NCBI GenBank assembly: GCA_050740455.1
Contig: JBOIDF010000003.1
Span: 1-64,000, forward strand
Direction: 5' to 3'
DNA length: 64,000 bases
DNA from: USCg-Taylor sp050740455
GTDB lineage: Bacteria > Pseudomonadota > Gammaproteobacteria > JACCXJ01
Part shown: in pieces, positions 33,890 through 41,427 of the stretch
Layout: the number at the start of each line of letters is the position of its first letter
Numbering within the stretch: position 1 is the stretch's first letter
The notes under the pieces: generated by a model
Told to the model about the DNA's origin: nothing
What the model saw: only the letters and a program-made list of their open reading frames with translations
Database searches by the model: none
Translations under genes and position numbers: made by a program

Positions 33890-33955
33890 CCCCGGCGAAA
33901 GCCGGGGTCCAGCGGGGCATAGCAGTTCATCCTGGATGCCGGCTTTCGCCGGCAT
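33890..33955. repeat. Double-hairpin interspersed repeat, copy 2
   Basis: CCCCGGC-GAAA-GCCGGGG (33890-33907) and ATGCCGGC-TTTC-GCCGGCAT (33936-33955) repeat the architecture of the copy at 22711-22775, with covarying stems. It lies between the integrase fragment and the right direct repeat. Confidence 0.75.
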
Positions 33956-33993
33956 GACGTCAGGTAAAACGTAAGTTATGCCCGTTGTTGGTA

Positions 33994-34030
33994 TATGTCG
34001 TAACCATACCAACAAGACGCCGGTTGTCGT
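33994..34030 (+). repeat. Right direct repeat flanking the TA/nuclease island
   Basis: Second copy of the 37-bp sequence at 30324-30360 (34 of 37 identical, same orientation). It marks the right border of the island. Confidence 0.7.
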
Positions 34031-34043
34031 ACGCGCTGCCCGC

Positions 34044-34261
34044 GGATCGTTACAAGTAACGCTCGGAGAGCAGCGCGTAGATCGCGCTCCACATGCGCAC
34101 TCCGTCCATCGCATCGGGCGCCACATCGACGTGCACCAGGCCGCGGGGGAGGAAGATCTGACTCTGCCCCGCGGGGAGCGCCGCGGCCAAGGCCATGCTC
34201 TCGACGTAGGGAATCATCGGTTCGTCGAGGCCGTGGACGAGAATGAATCGAGTCTCGAGCC
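34044..34261 (-). pseudogene. Duplicated C-terminal end of the alpha/beta hydrolase gene
   Basis: These 218 bases match 37442-37660 with about nine changes (about 96%), in the same orientation. On the minus strand they encode the last 70 or so residues of the hydrolase (FILVHGLDEPMIPYVES to WSAIYALLSERYL, stop 34050-34052). One change turns the Asp-Pro of the intact gene (LDDPMIPY) into Glu-Pro. No start or nucleophile remains. The copies bracket the YVTN cytochrome gene. Confidence 0.9.
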
Positions 34262-34283
34262 TAACTCCGCTTACTTTTACCTT

Positions 34284-37208
34284 TCAGCGCGTGTTGCGAT
34301 CGTCGTTATCGAGGCTCCCGTCTTCATCGCGGTCGAGACCAATCCGAGTGCCGGAGCCCGGAGGCACACAGGTGTAGGTGGTTTCCCCTTTCGGCAGGTA
34401 TGCCGTCGCGCGCAGTAGCGGATCGGGGATCTTCGGTATTCCCTTGCGTGAAAACCGGAACTTCCCCTCGCCCACATAGAGGAAACCGCCCCAGCGATTC
34501 TTCGCCACCAGATCGCATTCGTCTTCTTCGGCGCGCGCGATGAGGAGATCGATGCGCTCCCGGACCTCGTCCTCGGCGGCATTATGCCGCGTGAGGGTCA
34601 CCTGCTGGCCGACGATGGGCGCCAGGTTGCTGTCGAAGGCGAGCATGAAGGCCTCCACCGCCCGGCGTTGGAGGATGCCTGGAAGGGTGAGGGGGAAGCC
34701 GCCTTCATTGCCCGGATCGGGCACGAACTCGGGCGGCGTGCGCGGGTCGAGGCTCGGGATCGATCCCGGGGCGCGGGTGGTGAAGACCGCACCGCTTAGG
34801 AACCGAAACACCGTATCGACGCTGCCGTCGTGGAGGAAGCCGAACCCGCGTATCTGGGGTCCCAGCGGGCCGTCGTTGGCGAGCGGTGCGAAGATGAGGC
34901 TCCCGATGGGCGCCACCGGATTGGGGTTGGTGGGCGATGGCGGCCCCGAGGGGGTTGGCGGTGGTGCCATGCCGAACAGCCCGACCTTCTGGTAGAGGTT
35001 GCGCAGATGCGGGACCTTGAAGAATTGAGACTCGCCCTCGAACGAGAACTGGCCGTCGGTGCCGAAGAAGCCCGGATGCTTGACCTCCGGGAATTCGCTG
35101 TTCCCCTGCGGGTCCAGCACGTGGCAACCGTTGCAGTTGAAGAAGCTGTCGGACTTGTTTCCGAAGTAGAAGTCCCGCCCCGCCTGCTGTTGCTCGGTGA
35201 GCGAGTTATCCAGATTGCGGATCGGGTTCGGTGGATAGGTGACGTCGAGCATGAAGTCCGTGAACTTCTGCATATCGACCTCGGAAATCAACTCGTGCCG
35301 GCCGTTGAGCCCTATGAAGGCGACATTGAACTTGCGGAAGGCTAGGTCTTCATCGAAGGAGCCGCCGTTCGGTTGCACGTTCGGCCCCGCATCGATGGGC
35401 GGGAAGTTCGCATCATTCCCGCCGGTGCGATCGCCGCGCCAGTGCATCGAGCCGTGATTGGCGAGCCCGCGCAGGCTCTGCGTTGTCATGGGGCCCTTCA
35501 TCGGCCGGAAGTGCGGGTTTTCCGCTTTCCCACGCAAGAGGAAAAACCCGATCTCCTCGCCGACGCGGAACGGTCCGGTGTTGTCAGTCTGGTCTTGATC
35601 GGGGTCGCCCAAGTCCCAGGCGAGGCTATCGAAGTCACCGAAGACATGGCAGCTGGCGCAGGCCGAATCCCCGTGGCTCGAGGTGAACGAGGCGTCGTAC
35701 AAAAACGGCCGTCCCTGGACGATGTGCTCGGGCTCGGGGTTGAACATGGCAAGATGCTTGATCTCCGTGCGTGACGCAATATCAATAATCGAGATCGAGT
35801 TGTCGAACCGGGTCAGTACGTAGAGGCGGCCAGGCTTCTCATCCAGCACGACCCCGCTCGGTCCACCGCCCGAGACTGGGATCTGATGCGCGGTGCTGGG
35901 AGTAAAGGTGTCATTTTCTAGCTCATTGGTGTCATAGACCGCGATCTCACTCGTACCAAACGCCGTGACATAGAGGGTCGATCCGTCGCCGGTGATCGCC
36001 ATGTCTTGTGGGAAGGCGACGCTGGTCGCGTTTTCGTCGTTCGGGATCGGGTCGCAGCACTCGGTGAAGTCGATGTGTTTGTTCAGGTGCCGAGGCGAGA
36101 CGCTGCCGCCCGGTTTCAGCACGGTGATACGACTCTCATGCAGACGACCTTGCACGCTGCGCCGATTGGGGTCCAAATCCTGCAAAAACGCTCCGGCGCC
36201 CTCGAAGCGAACTTGGTTCTGGGCCTCGGTGTTCGCGACGTACACATGGCCGCTGATCGGGTTCACGATCATGTTGAAAATAACCGTGCCGACCCCGCTG
36301 TACTCGCCGCCCGCGACCAACTTGGGCGGGTCGGCCATAGCGTCGATGGTGAAGACGTCCTGATCGGGAAGCTCGAACGGCACCATGTCATCCCATTGTT
36401 GACTCAGCTCATCGACCCAATGGACGCCATCGTGTTTAACGATCAAACCCACCGTGGGCTGGGGCACACCGGCGTGATTGGTGAGCGGCCCAGGATAGAC
36501 GCGAGCAAAGGGCGGAGCGGTGCCTTTGCGCACCGGGAACTCGTTGATCGCGGTGGTGCGATTGCCCGTCTGGAAGCCGGCGGCGTACACCGTCGCCCCG
36601 TCCGGGGTCGCTGCGAGGGCGCGGGGCGTATCCGTGAAAAGGGTCAGCACGGTGAGCGGAGCGCCCCCGAGCGAGGCGCCAAGATTTTCGGAATCGTAGA
36701 CCCACACGTCGGCCCGGCCGACACCCTCGGTGGTGAGCTCGGGGTCGCGACCCGTATTCTGGCCGCGGTGTGCCGTGGTGATGAATGCCCGTCCGTGTCC
36801 GGGGCCCGCAAAGACGATGTCCCGCGGCTCGTCGCCCACGAGCAACGTACGCACCACGCGGCGCTGGTGGTCCTTACGCACCTTGACGATGCTCACGCTG
36901 TCCGAGAGGTGATTCACGACCCATACTTCGGTATTGGAACGCGCCGCCACGGCGACCGGTTCGAGGCCCACGGAGACGGAAGCGATGTGCCGCAGGCCGT
37001 GCTTGCGGACCCGGAAGATTTCGAGCCGGTTGTCGGGCGTATTGACGGCATAGAGGTGCTTGCCGTCGGGCGAAAGCGCGAGTGGGCGGACCTGACCGCT
37101 TTCAAATAACGTGAATGACCGCGCCGGTAAGCTAGCCGTGACGCATAAGAGCGCGATCCCGGCGAGTGCCCATGCGCGGAGATGCTGACGGATGACGATC
37201 GCGTGCAT
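34284..37208 (-). CDS. YVTN beta-propeller / di-haem c-type cytochrome fusion
   Basis: A 974-residue exported protein. It starts with a signal peptide (AWALAGIALLCVTASLPARS). A YncE/YVTN-like propeller covers about residues 30-490 (RPLALSPDGKHLYAVN, TLYVTAFGTSEIAVYD, GRLYVLTRFDNSISIID). A MauG/cytochrome-peroxidase-like part follows, with CASCH at about 517 and CNGCH at about 692. The end has Asp-rich LDRDEDGSLDNDD, probably a calcium loop. It should act in the periplasm as a haem oxidoreductase with a substrate- or partner-binding propeller; substrate unknown. GGAGGGGG precedes this ATG. The gene is flanked by a duplication of its neighbour's end and has a CRP-like site upstream. Confidence 0.85.
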   Translation of the reverse strand: MHAIVIRQHLRAWALAGIALLCVTASLPARSFTLFESGQVRPLALSPDGKHLYAVNTPDNRLEIFRVRKHGLRHIASVSVGLEPVAVAARSNTEVWVVNHLSDSVSIVKVRKDHQRRVVRTLLVGDEPRDIVFAGPGHGRAFITTAHRGQNTGRDPELTTEGVGRADVWVYDSENLGASLGGAPLTVLTLFTDTPRALAATPDGATVYAAGFQTGNRTTAINEFPVRKGTAPPFARVYPGPLTNHAGVPQPTVGLIVKHDGVHWVDELSQQWDDMVPFELPDQDVFTIDAMADPPKLVAGGEYSGVGTVIFNMIVNPISGHVYVANTEAQNQVRFEGAGAFLQDLDPNRRSVQGRLHESRITVLKPGGSVSPRHLNKHIDFTECCDPIPNDENATSVAFPQDMAITGDGSTLYVTAFGTSEIAVYDTNELENDTFTPSTAHQIPVSGGGPSGVVLDEKPGRLYVLTRFDNSISIIDIASRTEIKHLAMFNPEPEHIVQGRPFLYDASFTSSHGDSACASCHVFGDFDSLAWDLGDPDQDQTDNTGPFRVGEEIGFFLLRGKAENPHFRPMKGPMTTQSLRGLANHGSMHWRGDRTGGNDANFPPIDAGPNVQPNGGSFDEDLAFRKFNVAFIGLNGRHELISEVDMQKFTDFMLDVTYPPNPIRNLDNSLTEQQQAGRDFYFGNKSDSFFNCNGCHVLDPQGNSEFPEVKHPGFFGTDGQFSFEGESQFFKVPHLRNLYQKVGLFGMAPPPTPSGPPSPTNPNPVAPIGSLIFAPLANDGPLGPQIRGFGFLHDGSVDTVFRFLSGAVFTTRAPGSIPSLDPRTPPEFVPDPGNEGGFPLTLPGILQRRAVEAFMLAFDSNLAPIVGQQVTLTRHNAAEDEVRERIDLLIARAEEDECDLVAKNRWGGFLYVGEGKFRFSRKGIPKIPDPLLRATAYLPKGETTYTCVPPGSGTRIGLDRDEDGSLDNDDRNTR

Positions 37209-37304
37209 AAATTCCCCCTCCATGCAGGCCGTCGTGAATTCAATCGCCAATGCTTAGTCCTACTGTGTCATGACTAAGTATAGACGAGTGAAACGCTATG
37301 TCGC

Positions 37305-37320
37305 TGTGACTTTTTTCACA
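37305..37320 (-). promoter_or_regulatory. CRP/FNR-like binding site
   Basis: TGTGACTTTTTTCACA is a perfect TGTGA-N6-TCACA palindrome, extended by GC on each side. It lies about 97 bases before the cytochrome start. The form is the CRP consensus; which CRP/FNR-family protein binds is unknown. It could also work as a hairpin. Confidence 0.55.
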
Positions 37321-37447
37321 GCAGGAAAGACCGAGAGCTTATATTGTTTAACGTTTTTTATGTGTATATCCGATGAAATTGCCGGCGATTGAAACACCCG
37401 CGGGACGCTTTAAGGTTCCCCCGCCGTGCCTTGCTTCCTGAGGATCG

Positions 37448-38602
37448 TTACAGGTAGCGCTCCGAGAGCAGCGCGTAGATCGCGCTCCACATGCGCACTC
37501 CGTCCATCGCATCGGGCGCCACATCGACGTGCACCAGGCCGCGGGGGAGAAAGATCTGACTCTGTCCCGCGGGGAGCGCCGCGGCCAAGGCTACGCTCTC
37601 GACGTAGGGAATCATCGGATCGTCGAGGCCGTGGACGAGAATGAATCGGGTCTGGAGCCCTGAGAAATCGCGCGCGGCGAGGTTAAGTCGCTCGACATCC
37701 CTTCGCAACGCCGGAGGAAACCGGCTCAGCAGATGCGCGCTGCGCGCGGGGTCACGATTCACGATGAAATCGTAGACCTGCCGGCCCTCGGCACTGAGGG
37801 AGGCCAGGAGATCATTGACCTCCGCCTCGGGATTTACTATTTTCCGCCGGGCCAGCGTGCCGAGGAGATAGCGTTCGCGGGCATTTTCGAGACGCGAGGC
37901 GTTGCTGAGCGCGTAGACCCATTTCCCGTATTCATGCGGCTTATTCCTTAACGAAAGACCATAGGCGTCATAGTGCCCGGTCGTGAAATAGGTCAGTATG
38001 CGCGGCAGATCGAAATAGCCGCCGACGGAAATAAGAAAACGTACCCGCCGCGACAAGGAGGAGTCGAGCAAGGCCAAGAGCGCGGGTCCGACGGCGACAC
38101 TCGTCGTCAAGATACCCGCACGGCCCGCAGGCGTCAGCTCTTTCCGGGAGCGCAGATAGGTGACGGCGTCGGCCACGTCGCGGGCGGTGTCGGGTAACAG
38201 CTTTAGCTCGCGCAAGGCGACGATGTCGGGTACCAACACCGCGAAGCGCGCGCGTGCCAGGATAGTCGCGAAGCGGATGACGCGCGCATCCTCCTTGCCC
38301 TCGGCGGCCGCACCGGGGACGAAAACGATCCCCGCGAGCACCGGATCGGCCGTGCGGTAAAGATCCGCCCGATAGTGGCGCTCGTCGACCGTGAAGCTAA
38401 GGGGCGTGCGCAGTGCGGCAGGACGGATGTCGATCGCCGCCGCGGGTGCGCGGTGAACGAGATCGAGGAGGGTCAACAAGGCCTCGTAACCCTGGCAGAG
38501 GTTACGCGCGTAGACCACGGCCAACGCGACGCCCGATCCCAGGAGAATCCCGAGAACCCAGCGGCGCGCTGAGAGCTTGTGAATAGACCTGCTGCGCGTC
38601 AC
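37448..38602 (-). CDS. Membrane-anchored alpha/beta hydrolase
   Basis: A 384-residue protein with an N-terminal membrane helix (WVLGILLGSGVALAVVYA) and an alpha/beta-hydrolase fold: GIVFVPGAAAEGKEDARVI (oxyanion loop), FAVLVPDIVALRELKL, a TTSVAVGPALLAL elbow with Ser as likely nucleophile, and a C-terminal ILVHGLDDPMIPY with Asp and LPRGLVHVDVAP with His. The nucleophile site is not a clean GxSxG, so activity is uncertain. The first 11 codons, including the GTG start, lie inside a family B repeat. Its last 218 bases are duplicated at 34044-34261. Confidence 0.75.
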   Translation of the reverse strand: MTRSRSIHKLSARRWVLGILLGSGVALAVVYARNLCQGYEALLTLLDLVHRAPAAAIDIRPAALRTPLSFTVDERHYRADLYRTADPVLAGIVFVPGAAAEGKEDARVIRFATILARARFAVLVPDIVALRELKLLPDTARDVADAVTYLRSRKELTPAGRAGILTTSVAVGPALLALLDSSLSRRVRFLISVGGYFDLPRILTYFTTGHYDAYGLSLRNKPHEYGKWVYALSNASRLENARERYLLGTLARRKIVNPEAEVNDLLASLSAEGRQVYDFIVNRDPARSAHLLSRFPPALRRDVERLNLAARDFSGLQTRFILVHGLDDPMIPYVESVALAAALPAGQSQIFLPRGLVHVDVAPDAMDGVRMWSAIYALLSERYL

Positions 38603-38625
38603 GATAGCTGCGTTGCGCGGGTGAT
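38571..38625. repeat. Inverted-repeat element, family B, partial copy overlapping a start codon
   Basis: GAGAGCTTGTGAATAGACCTGC and the following CTGCGCG match the family B end. The start codon and first 11 codons of the membrane hydrolase are read from this sequence on the opposite strand. Confidence 0.55.
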
Positions 38626-38687
38626 CATGGTCTCGCTTCGATCGGTGATGGGTTAGTATAAGGAACCGAAATCACGACGGAGCGATT

Positions 38688-39167
38688 ATGAGCCTTGCGA
38701 CCGCCGATCTCTACGATCAACACGAACACCGGGTCCAGGTGCTAGAGCCCATGTTGTCCGACTATGGGGGCAAGCGACGGTTTTCCGGGCCGATCGCGAC
38801 CGTCAAGGTCTTCGAGGACAATAGCCTGGTACGCGCAGCGCTCGAGGAGCCCGGCGCCGGCAAGGTATTGGTCGTCGATGGCGGCGGATCGCTCCGCTGC
38901 GCGCTGGTCGGCGATAAGCTGGCGGAGCTGGCGAGCCGAAACGGCTGGGCCGGGTTCGTGGTCTATGGATGCATACGCGATGCCGCCGCCATCGCGACGA
39001 TCCCGATCGGGCTCAAGGCGGTGGACACCACTCCGCGCAAGAGCGTCAAGCAGGGCACGGGGGATCGGGACATCCCCGTGCAGTTCGCGGGGGTCACCTT
39101 CACGCCGGGCTGGTATCTGTATGCCGACGAGGACGGCGTCTTGATCTCCGAACAATCCCTGGCGTGA
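38688..39167 (+). CDS. rraA: RraA-like protein
   Basis: A 159-residue RraA-fold protein (TADLYDQHEHRVQVLEPMLS, RFSGPIATVKVFEDNSLVR, KVLVVDGGGSLRCALVGDKL, GFVVYGCIRDAAAI, ending WYLYADEDGVLIS). E. coli RraA binds RNase E and damps mRNA decay. Relatives with the GD-x20-RD pattern seen here (GDKL and CIRDA) can instead be hydroxymethylglutarate/oxaloacetate aldolases, so either role is possible. CGGAG precedes the ATG. The nitrilase gene follows 3 bases after the stop. Confidence 0.88.
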   Translation: MSLATADLYDQHEHRVQVLEPMLSDYGGKRRFSGPIATVKVFEDNSLVRAALEEPGAGKVLVVDGGGSLRCALVGDKLAELASRNGWAGFVVYGCIRDAAAIATIPIGLKAVDTTPRKSVKQGTGDRDIPVQFAGVTFTPGWYLYADEDGVLISEQSLA

Positions 39168-39170
39168 TCC

Positions 39171-40004
39171 ATGAATTTCAAGGTCGCCTGTATCCAGAAC
39201 TGCGCCGACGACGATGTGGCCGAAAACATCACGATGGCGACGGAGCTTGTGCGCGCGGCGCGCCAGGCGGGTGCCGATCTCATCTGCTTGCCGGAGAATT
39301 TTTCCTTGATCCAAGTCAACGATGCCCGCTTGCTGGCGCACGCTCATACGGCAGAATCGCACCCCGCGATCCCGCACTTCGCGGTTTTGGCGCGCGAGCT
39401 TGGCGCCTGGATCTTGATGGGTTCCTTGGCCATCAAGCTCCCCTCAGGGAAGATCAACAACCGCTCGTATTTGCTCGATGATAGCGGGCGCGTCATCGCC
39501 TCATACAATAAGCTCCATCTCTTTGATGTGAATCTTAAGGCCGGAGAAAGCTACCGGGAATCCACTACAGTCGAGCCAGGGAATCGGGCCGTGGTGGCAG
39601 CCACGCCGTGGGGCGGGATGGGACTGTCGGTGTGTTACGATTTGCGCTTTCCCTACCTCTACCGGGCGCTTGCCCGGGCAGGGGCACGGTATCTCGCGAT
39701 CCCCGCGGCCTTTACGCGCACCACTGGGCAGGCGCACTGGCACGTGCTGCAACGGGCCCGCGCTATCGAGACCGGGAGTTATGTCTTCGCACCGGGTCAG
39801 TGCGGTATCCGGCGCAACGGCCGGGCCACCTACGGGCATTCGTTGATCGTGGACCCCTGGGGGCGGATACTAGCCGACGGCGGTGACGAATCTGGATTTG
39901 TCATTGCCGAGGTTGACTCCGCGAAGGTCGAGGAGGCCAGGCGGATGATCCCGGCGTTGCAGCATGACCGTGGCTTTATCGGTCCCGAAGCGGATGCGCT
40001 CTAA
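39171..40004 (+). CDS. Carbon-nitrogen hydrolase (Nit1/deaminated-glutathione amidase type)
   Basis: A 277-residue nitrilase-superfamily enzyme with the Glu-Lys-Cys triad: ICLPENFSL, SYNKLHLFDVNL and LSVCYDLRFPYLYR. The DLRFPxLYR sequence is typical of Nit1/YbeM-like enzymes that hydrolyse deaminated glutathione, a repair reaction, so amide hydrolysis is more likely than nitrile hydrolysis. Cytosolic. It follows rraA closely. Its TAA stop forms part of the left end of a family A repeat. Confidence 0.88.
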   Translation: MNFKVACIQNCADDDVAENITMATELVRAARQAGADLICLPENFSLIQVNDARLLAHAHTAESHPAIPHFAVLARELGAWILMGSLAIKLPSGKINNRSYLLDDSGRVIASYNKLHLFDVNLKAGESYRESTTVEPGNRAVVAATPWGGMGLSVCYDLRFPYLYRALARAGARYLAIPAAFTRTTGQAHWHVLQRARAIETGSYVFAPGQCGIRRNGRATYGHSLIVDPWGRILADGGDESGFVIAEVDSAKVEEARRMIPALQHDRGFIGPEADAL

Positions 40005-40149
40005 GGAAGCTCTGCAAAAGTTACTGCGCAGCCCATCTGCTTTGTCGCCTGCTCGCTCGTCGCTCGCCTATCTACGTGATATGTCTCGCGACTCGCTCCG
40101 CGGCTTCGCGCATCTAGGCTTGCTCGCGACACTTTTGCAGAGCTTCCCT
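40001..40149. repeat. Inverted-repeat element, family A, copy 2
   Basis: Same 149-bp element as 8738-8886, in the same orientation, with only a handful of differences. The 19-bp terminal inverted repeats (AAGGAAGCTCTGCAAAAGT) are conserved. The nitrilase stop codon TAA lies in its first bases, so the insertion supplied or preserved the stop. Confidence 0.85.
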
Positions 40150-40250
40150 AAGCGCTCGGCGCATCGTTAAGCAGAGGTTAAGCAGCTCTCGGTAAACTTG
40201 CCTTGGTGATGACGAATCGATACAGGTTGGCCAGCCCGCCAACGCACGCT

Positions 40251-40568
40251 ATGTTGAAAGTTCATTTCCCGCGGTCGCGAATCGCGGGTCTGGCACGCGC
40301 GGTGAGCGCGGTGTTGCTCGCCTGCCTGATCGCCCTGCCTCAGACGGTGAGCGCGGATCACGAGGGACGCAATCGGGAGCGGTTCCGGGGCGGTGGCGAG
40401 CGATCCCGGATCGGCCCGGACCAGGCGGCGTCCATCGCCCGCCAAAAGTCCGGGGGACGGGTGCTCGGGGTGCGGCCGGGGCGTGATCGCCACAGTGTCA
40501 AAGTGCTGTCTCCCGATGGCCGTGTGTATGTGATCGGAGTCGATCCGCGCACCGGCGACGTACGCTAA
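40251..40568 (+). CDS. Small exported PepSY-domain protein
   Basis: A 105-residue protein. A signal peptide (GLARAVSAVLLACLIALPQT then VSAD) leads a basic linker and a PepSY-like domain (QAASIARQKSGGRVLGVRPG and VYVIGVDPRTGDVR). Such genes often precede PhoPQ-like two-component genes in beta/gammaproteobacteria, as here, and may modulate the sensor in the periplasm. A family B repeat separates it from the regulator gene. Confidence 0.75.
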   Translation: MLKVHFPRSRIAGLARAVSAVLLACLIALPQTVSADHEGRNRERFRGGGERSRIGPDQAASIARQKSGGRVLGVRPGRDRHSVKVLSPDGRVYVIGVDPRTGDVR

Positions 40569-40711
40569 GAGTTCATGAAAAAACCGTCGCGAGCGAGGGC
40601 AGGTCGCGTTCCGCCGGAGCGCAGGAACCGGAGTGTATGTTGAAATACATGAGGATTCCGAGCACCGCCGGAACGCGAGATCCCGAGCGCAGCAGATTTT
40701 TTCAAACTCTG
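40568..40711. repeat. Inverted-repeat element, family B, full copy 2
   Basis: It begins at the PepSY stop codon (AGAGTTCATGAAAAAACC) and ends GATTTTTTCAAACTCT in complementary form. The core segment TGTATGTTGAAATACATGA matches the copy at 13823-13969 in opposite orientation. The terminal repeats have diverged more than in that copy. Confidence 0.75.
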
Positions 40712-40734
40712 AGCGCTGCAATCAAGTTCTTCCG

Positions 40735-41427
40735 ATGCGATTGCTTCTAGTCGAAGACGAGCGGACCTTGAGCGATCAGGTGGCGGAGCGGCTGCGTGCC
40801 GAGGGCTACGCCGTCGATATCGCGCGCGATGGTGAAGAAGCGTTGTATATGGGCGGCGAGTTTCCTATTGATGCCGCGCTCGTTGACCTCGGTCTCCCGA
40901 AGCTATCCGGTATCGATGTGATCCGCCGCTGGCGGGTCGGCGGCCGCACCTTCCCCATCTTGATACTCACGGCGCGCGGGCGCTGGCAAGAAAAGGTGGA
41001 GGGCCTCGATACGGGGGCCGACGACTATCTGGTAAAGCCGTTCCAATTCGAAGAGCTGCTCGCGCGGCTGCAGGCCCTGATCCGCCGCTCCAAGGGGTGG
41101 GCCACGCCGTATCTCGAATGCGGCCCGGTCGCATTGCACACGGCGAGTCAATTGGTGCAGGTCGACGGCGCGCCTGTCGAGCTTACGGCCTTCGAGTATA
41201 AAGTCTTGGAGTACCTGATGTTGCACGCGGGCGAGGTGATCTCCAAGTCCGAGCTTAGCGATCACATCTACGAGGAGGAGTCAGACCGCGACAGCAACGT
41301 GCTCGAGGTGCTGGTGGCGCGGTTGCGCAAGAAGCTCGACCCCGGCCGGGTGCTGCAGCCCATCGAGACCTTGCGCGGCCGCGGTTACAGATTCAACCTT
41401 GAACCGAGCGGGCGGACTCTCGCTTAA
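40735..41427 (+). CDS. OmpR/PhoP-family response regulator
   Basis: A 230-residue two-domain regulator. The receiver has the acidic pair VEDE at the start, phospho-acceptor Asp51 in ALVDLGLPKLSG and Lys101 in YLVKPFQFEELLARL. The winged-helix effector runs from about 125 (LTAFEYKVLEYLMLHAGEVI, RLRKKLDPGRVLQPIETLRG). The start at MRLLLVEDE is fixed by the fold; an upstream extension would lie in the repeat. The kinase gene overlaps its end by 29 bases. Closest in style to PhoP, whose stimulus is Mg2+ or envelope stress. Confidence 0.92.
   Translation: MRLLLVEDERTLSDQVAERLRAEGYAVDIARDGEEALYMGGEFPIDAALVDLGLPKLSGIDVIRRWRVGGRTFPILILTARGRWQEKVEGLDTGADDYLVKPFQFEELLARLQALIRRSKGWATPYLECGPVALHTASQLVQVDGAPVELTAFEYKVLEYLMLHAGEVISKSELSDHIYEEESDRDSNVLEVLVARLRKKLDPGRVLQPIETLRGRGYRFNLEPSGRTLA

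Noticed and set aside
30300..33900. CRISPR array
   Set aside because: No set of regularly spaced identical repeats; the hairpins and short repeats differ in spacing and sequence.
40633..40734. N-terminal extension of the response regulator
   Set aside because: Those codons are read from the family B repeat; the receiver fold starts exactly at the ATG at 40735.
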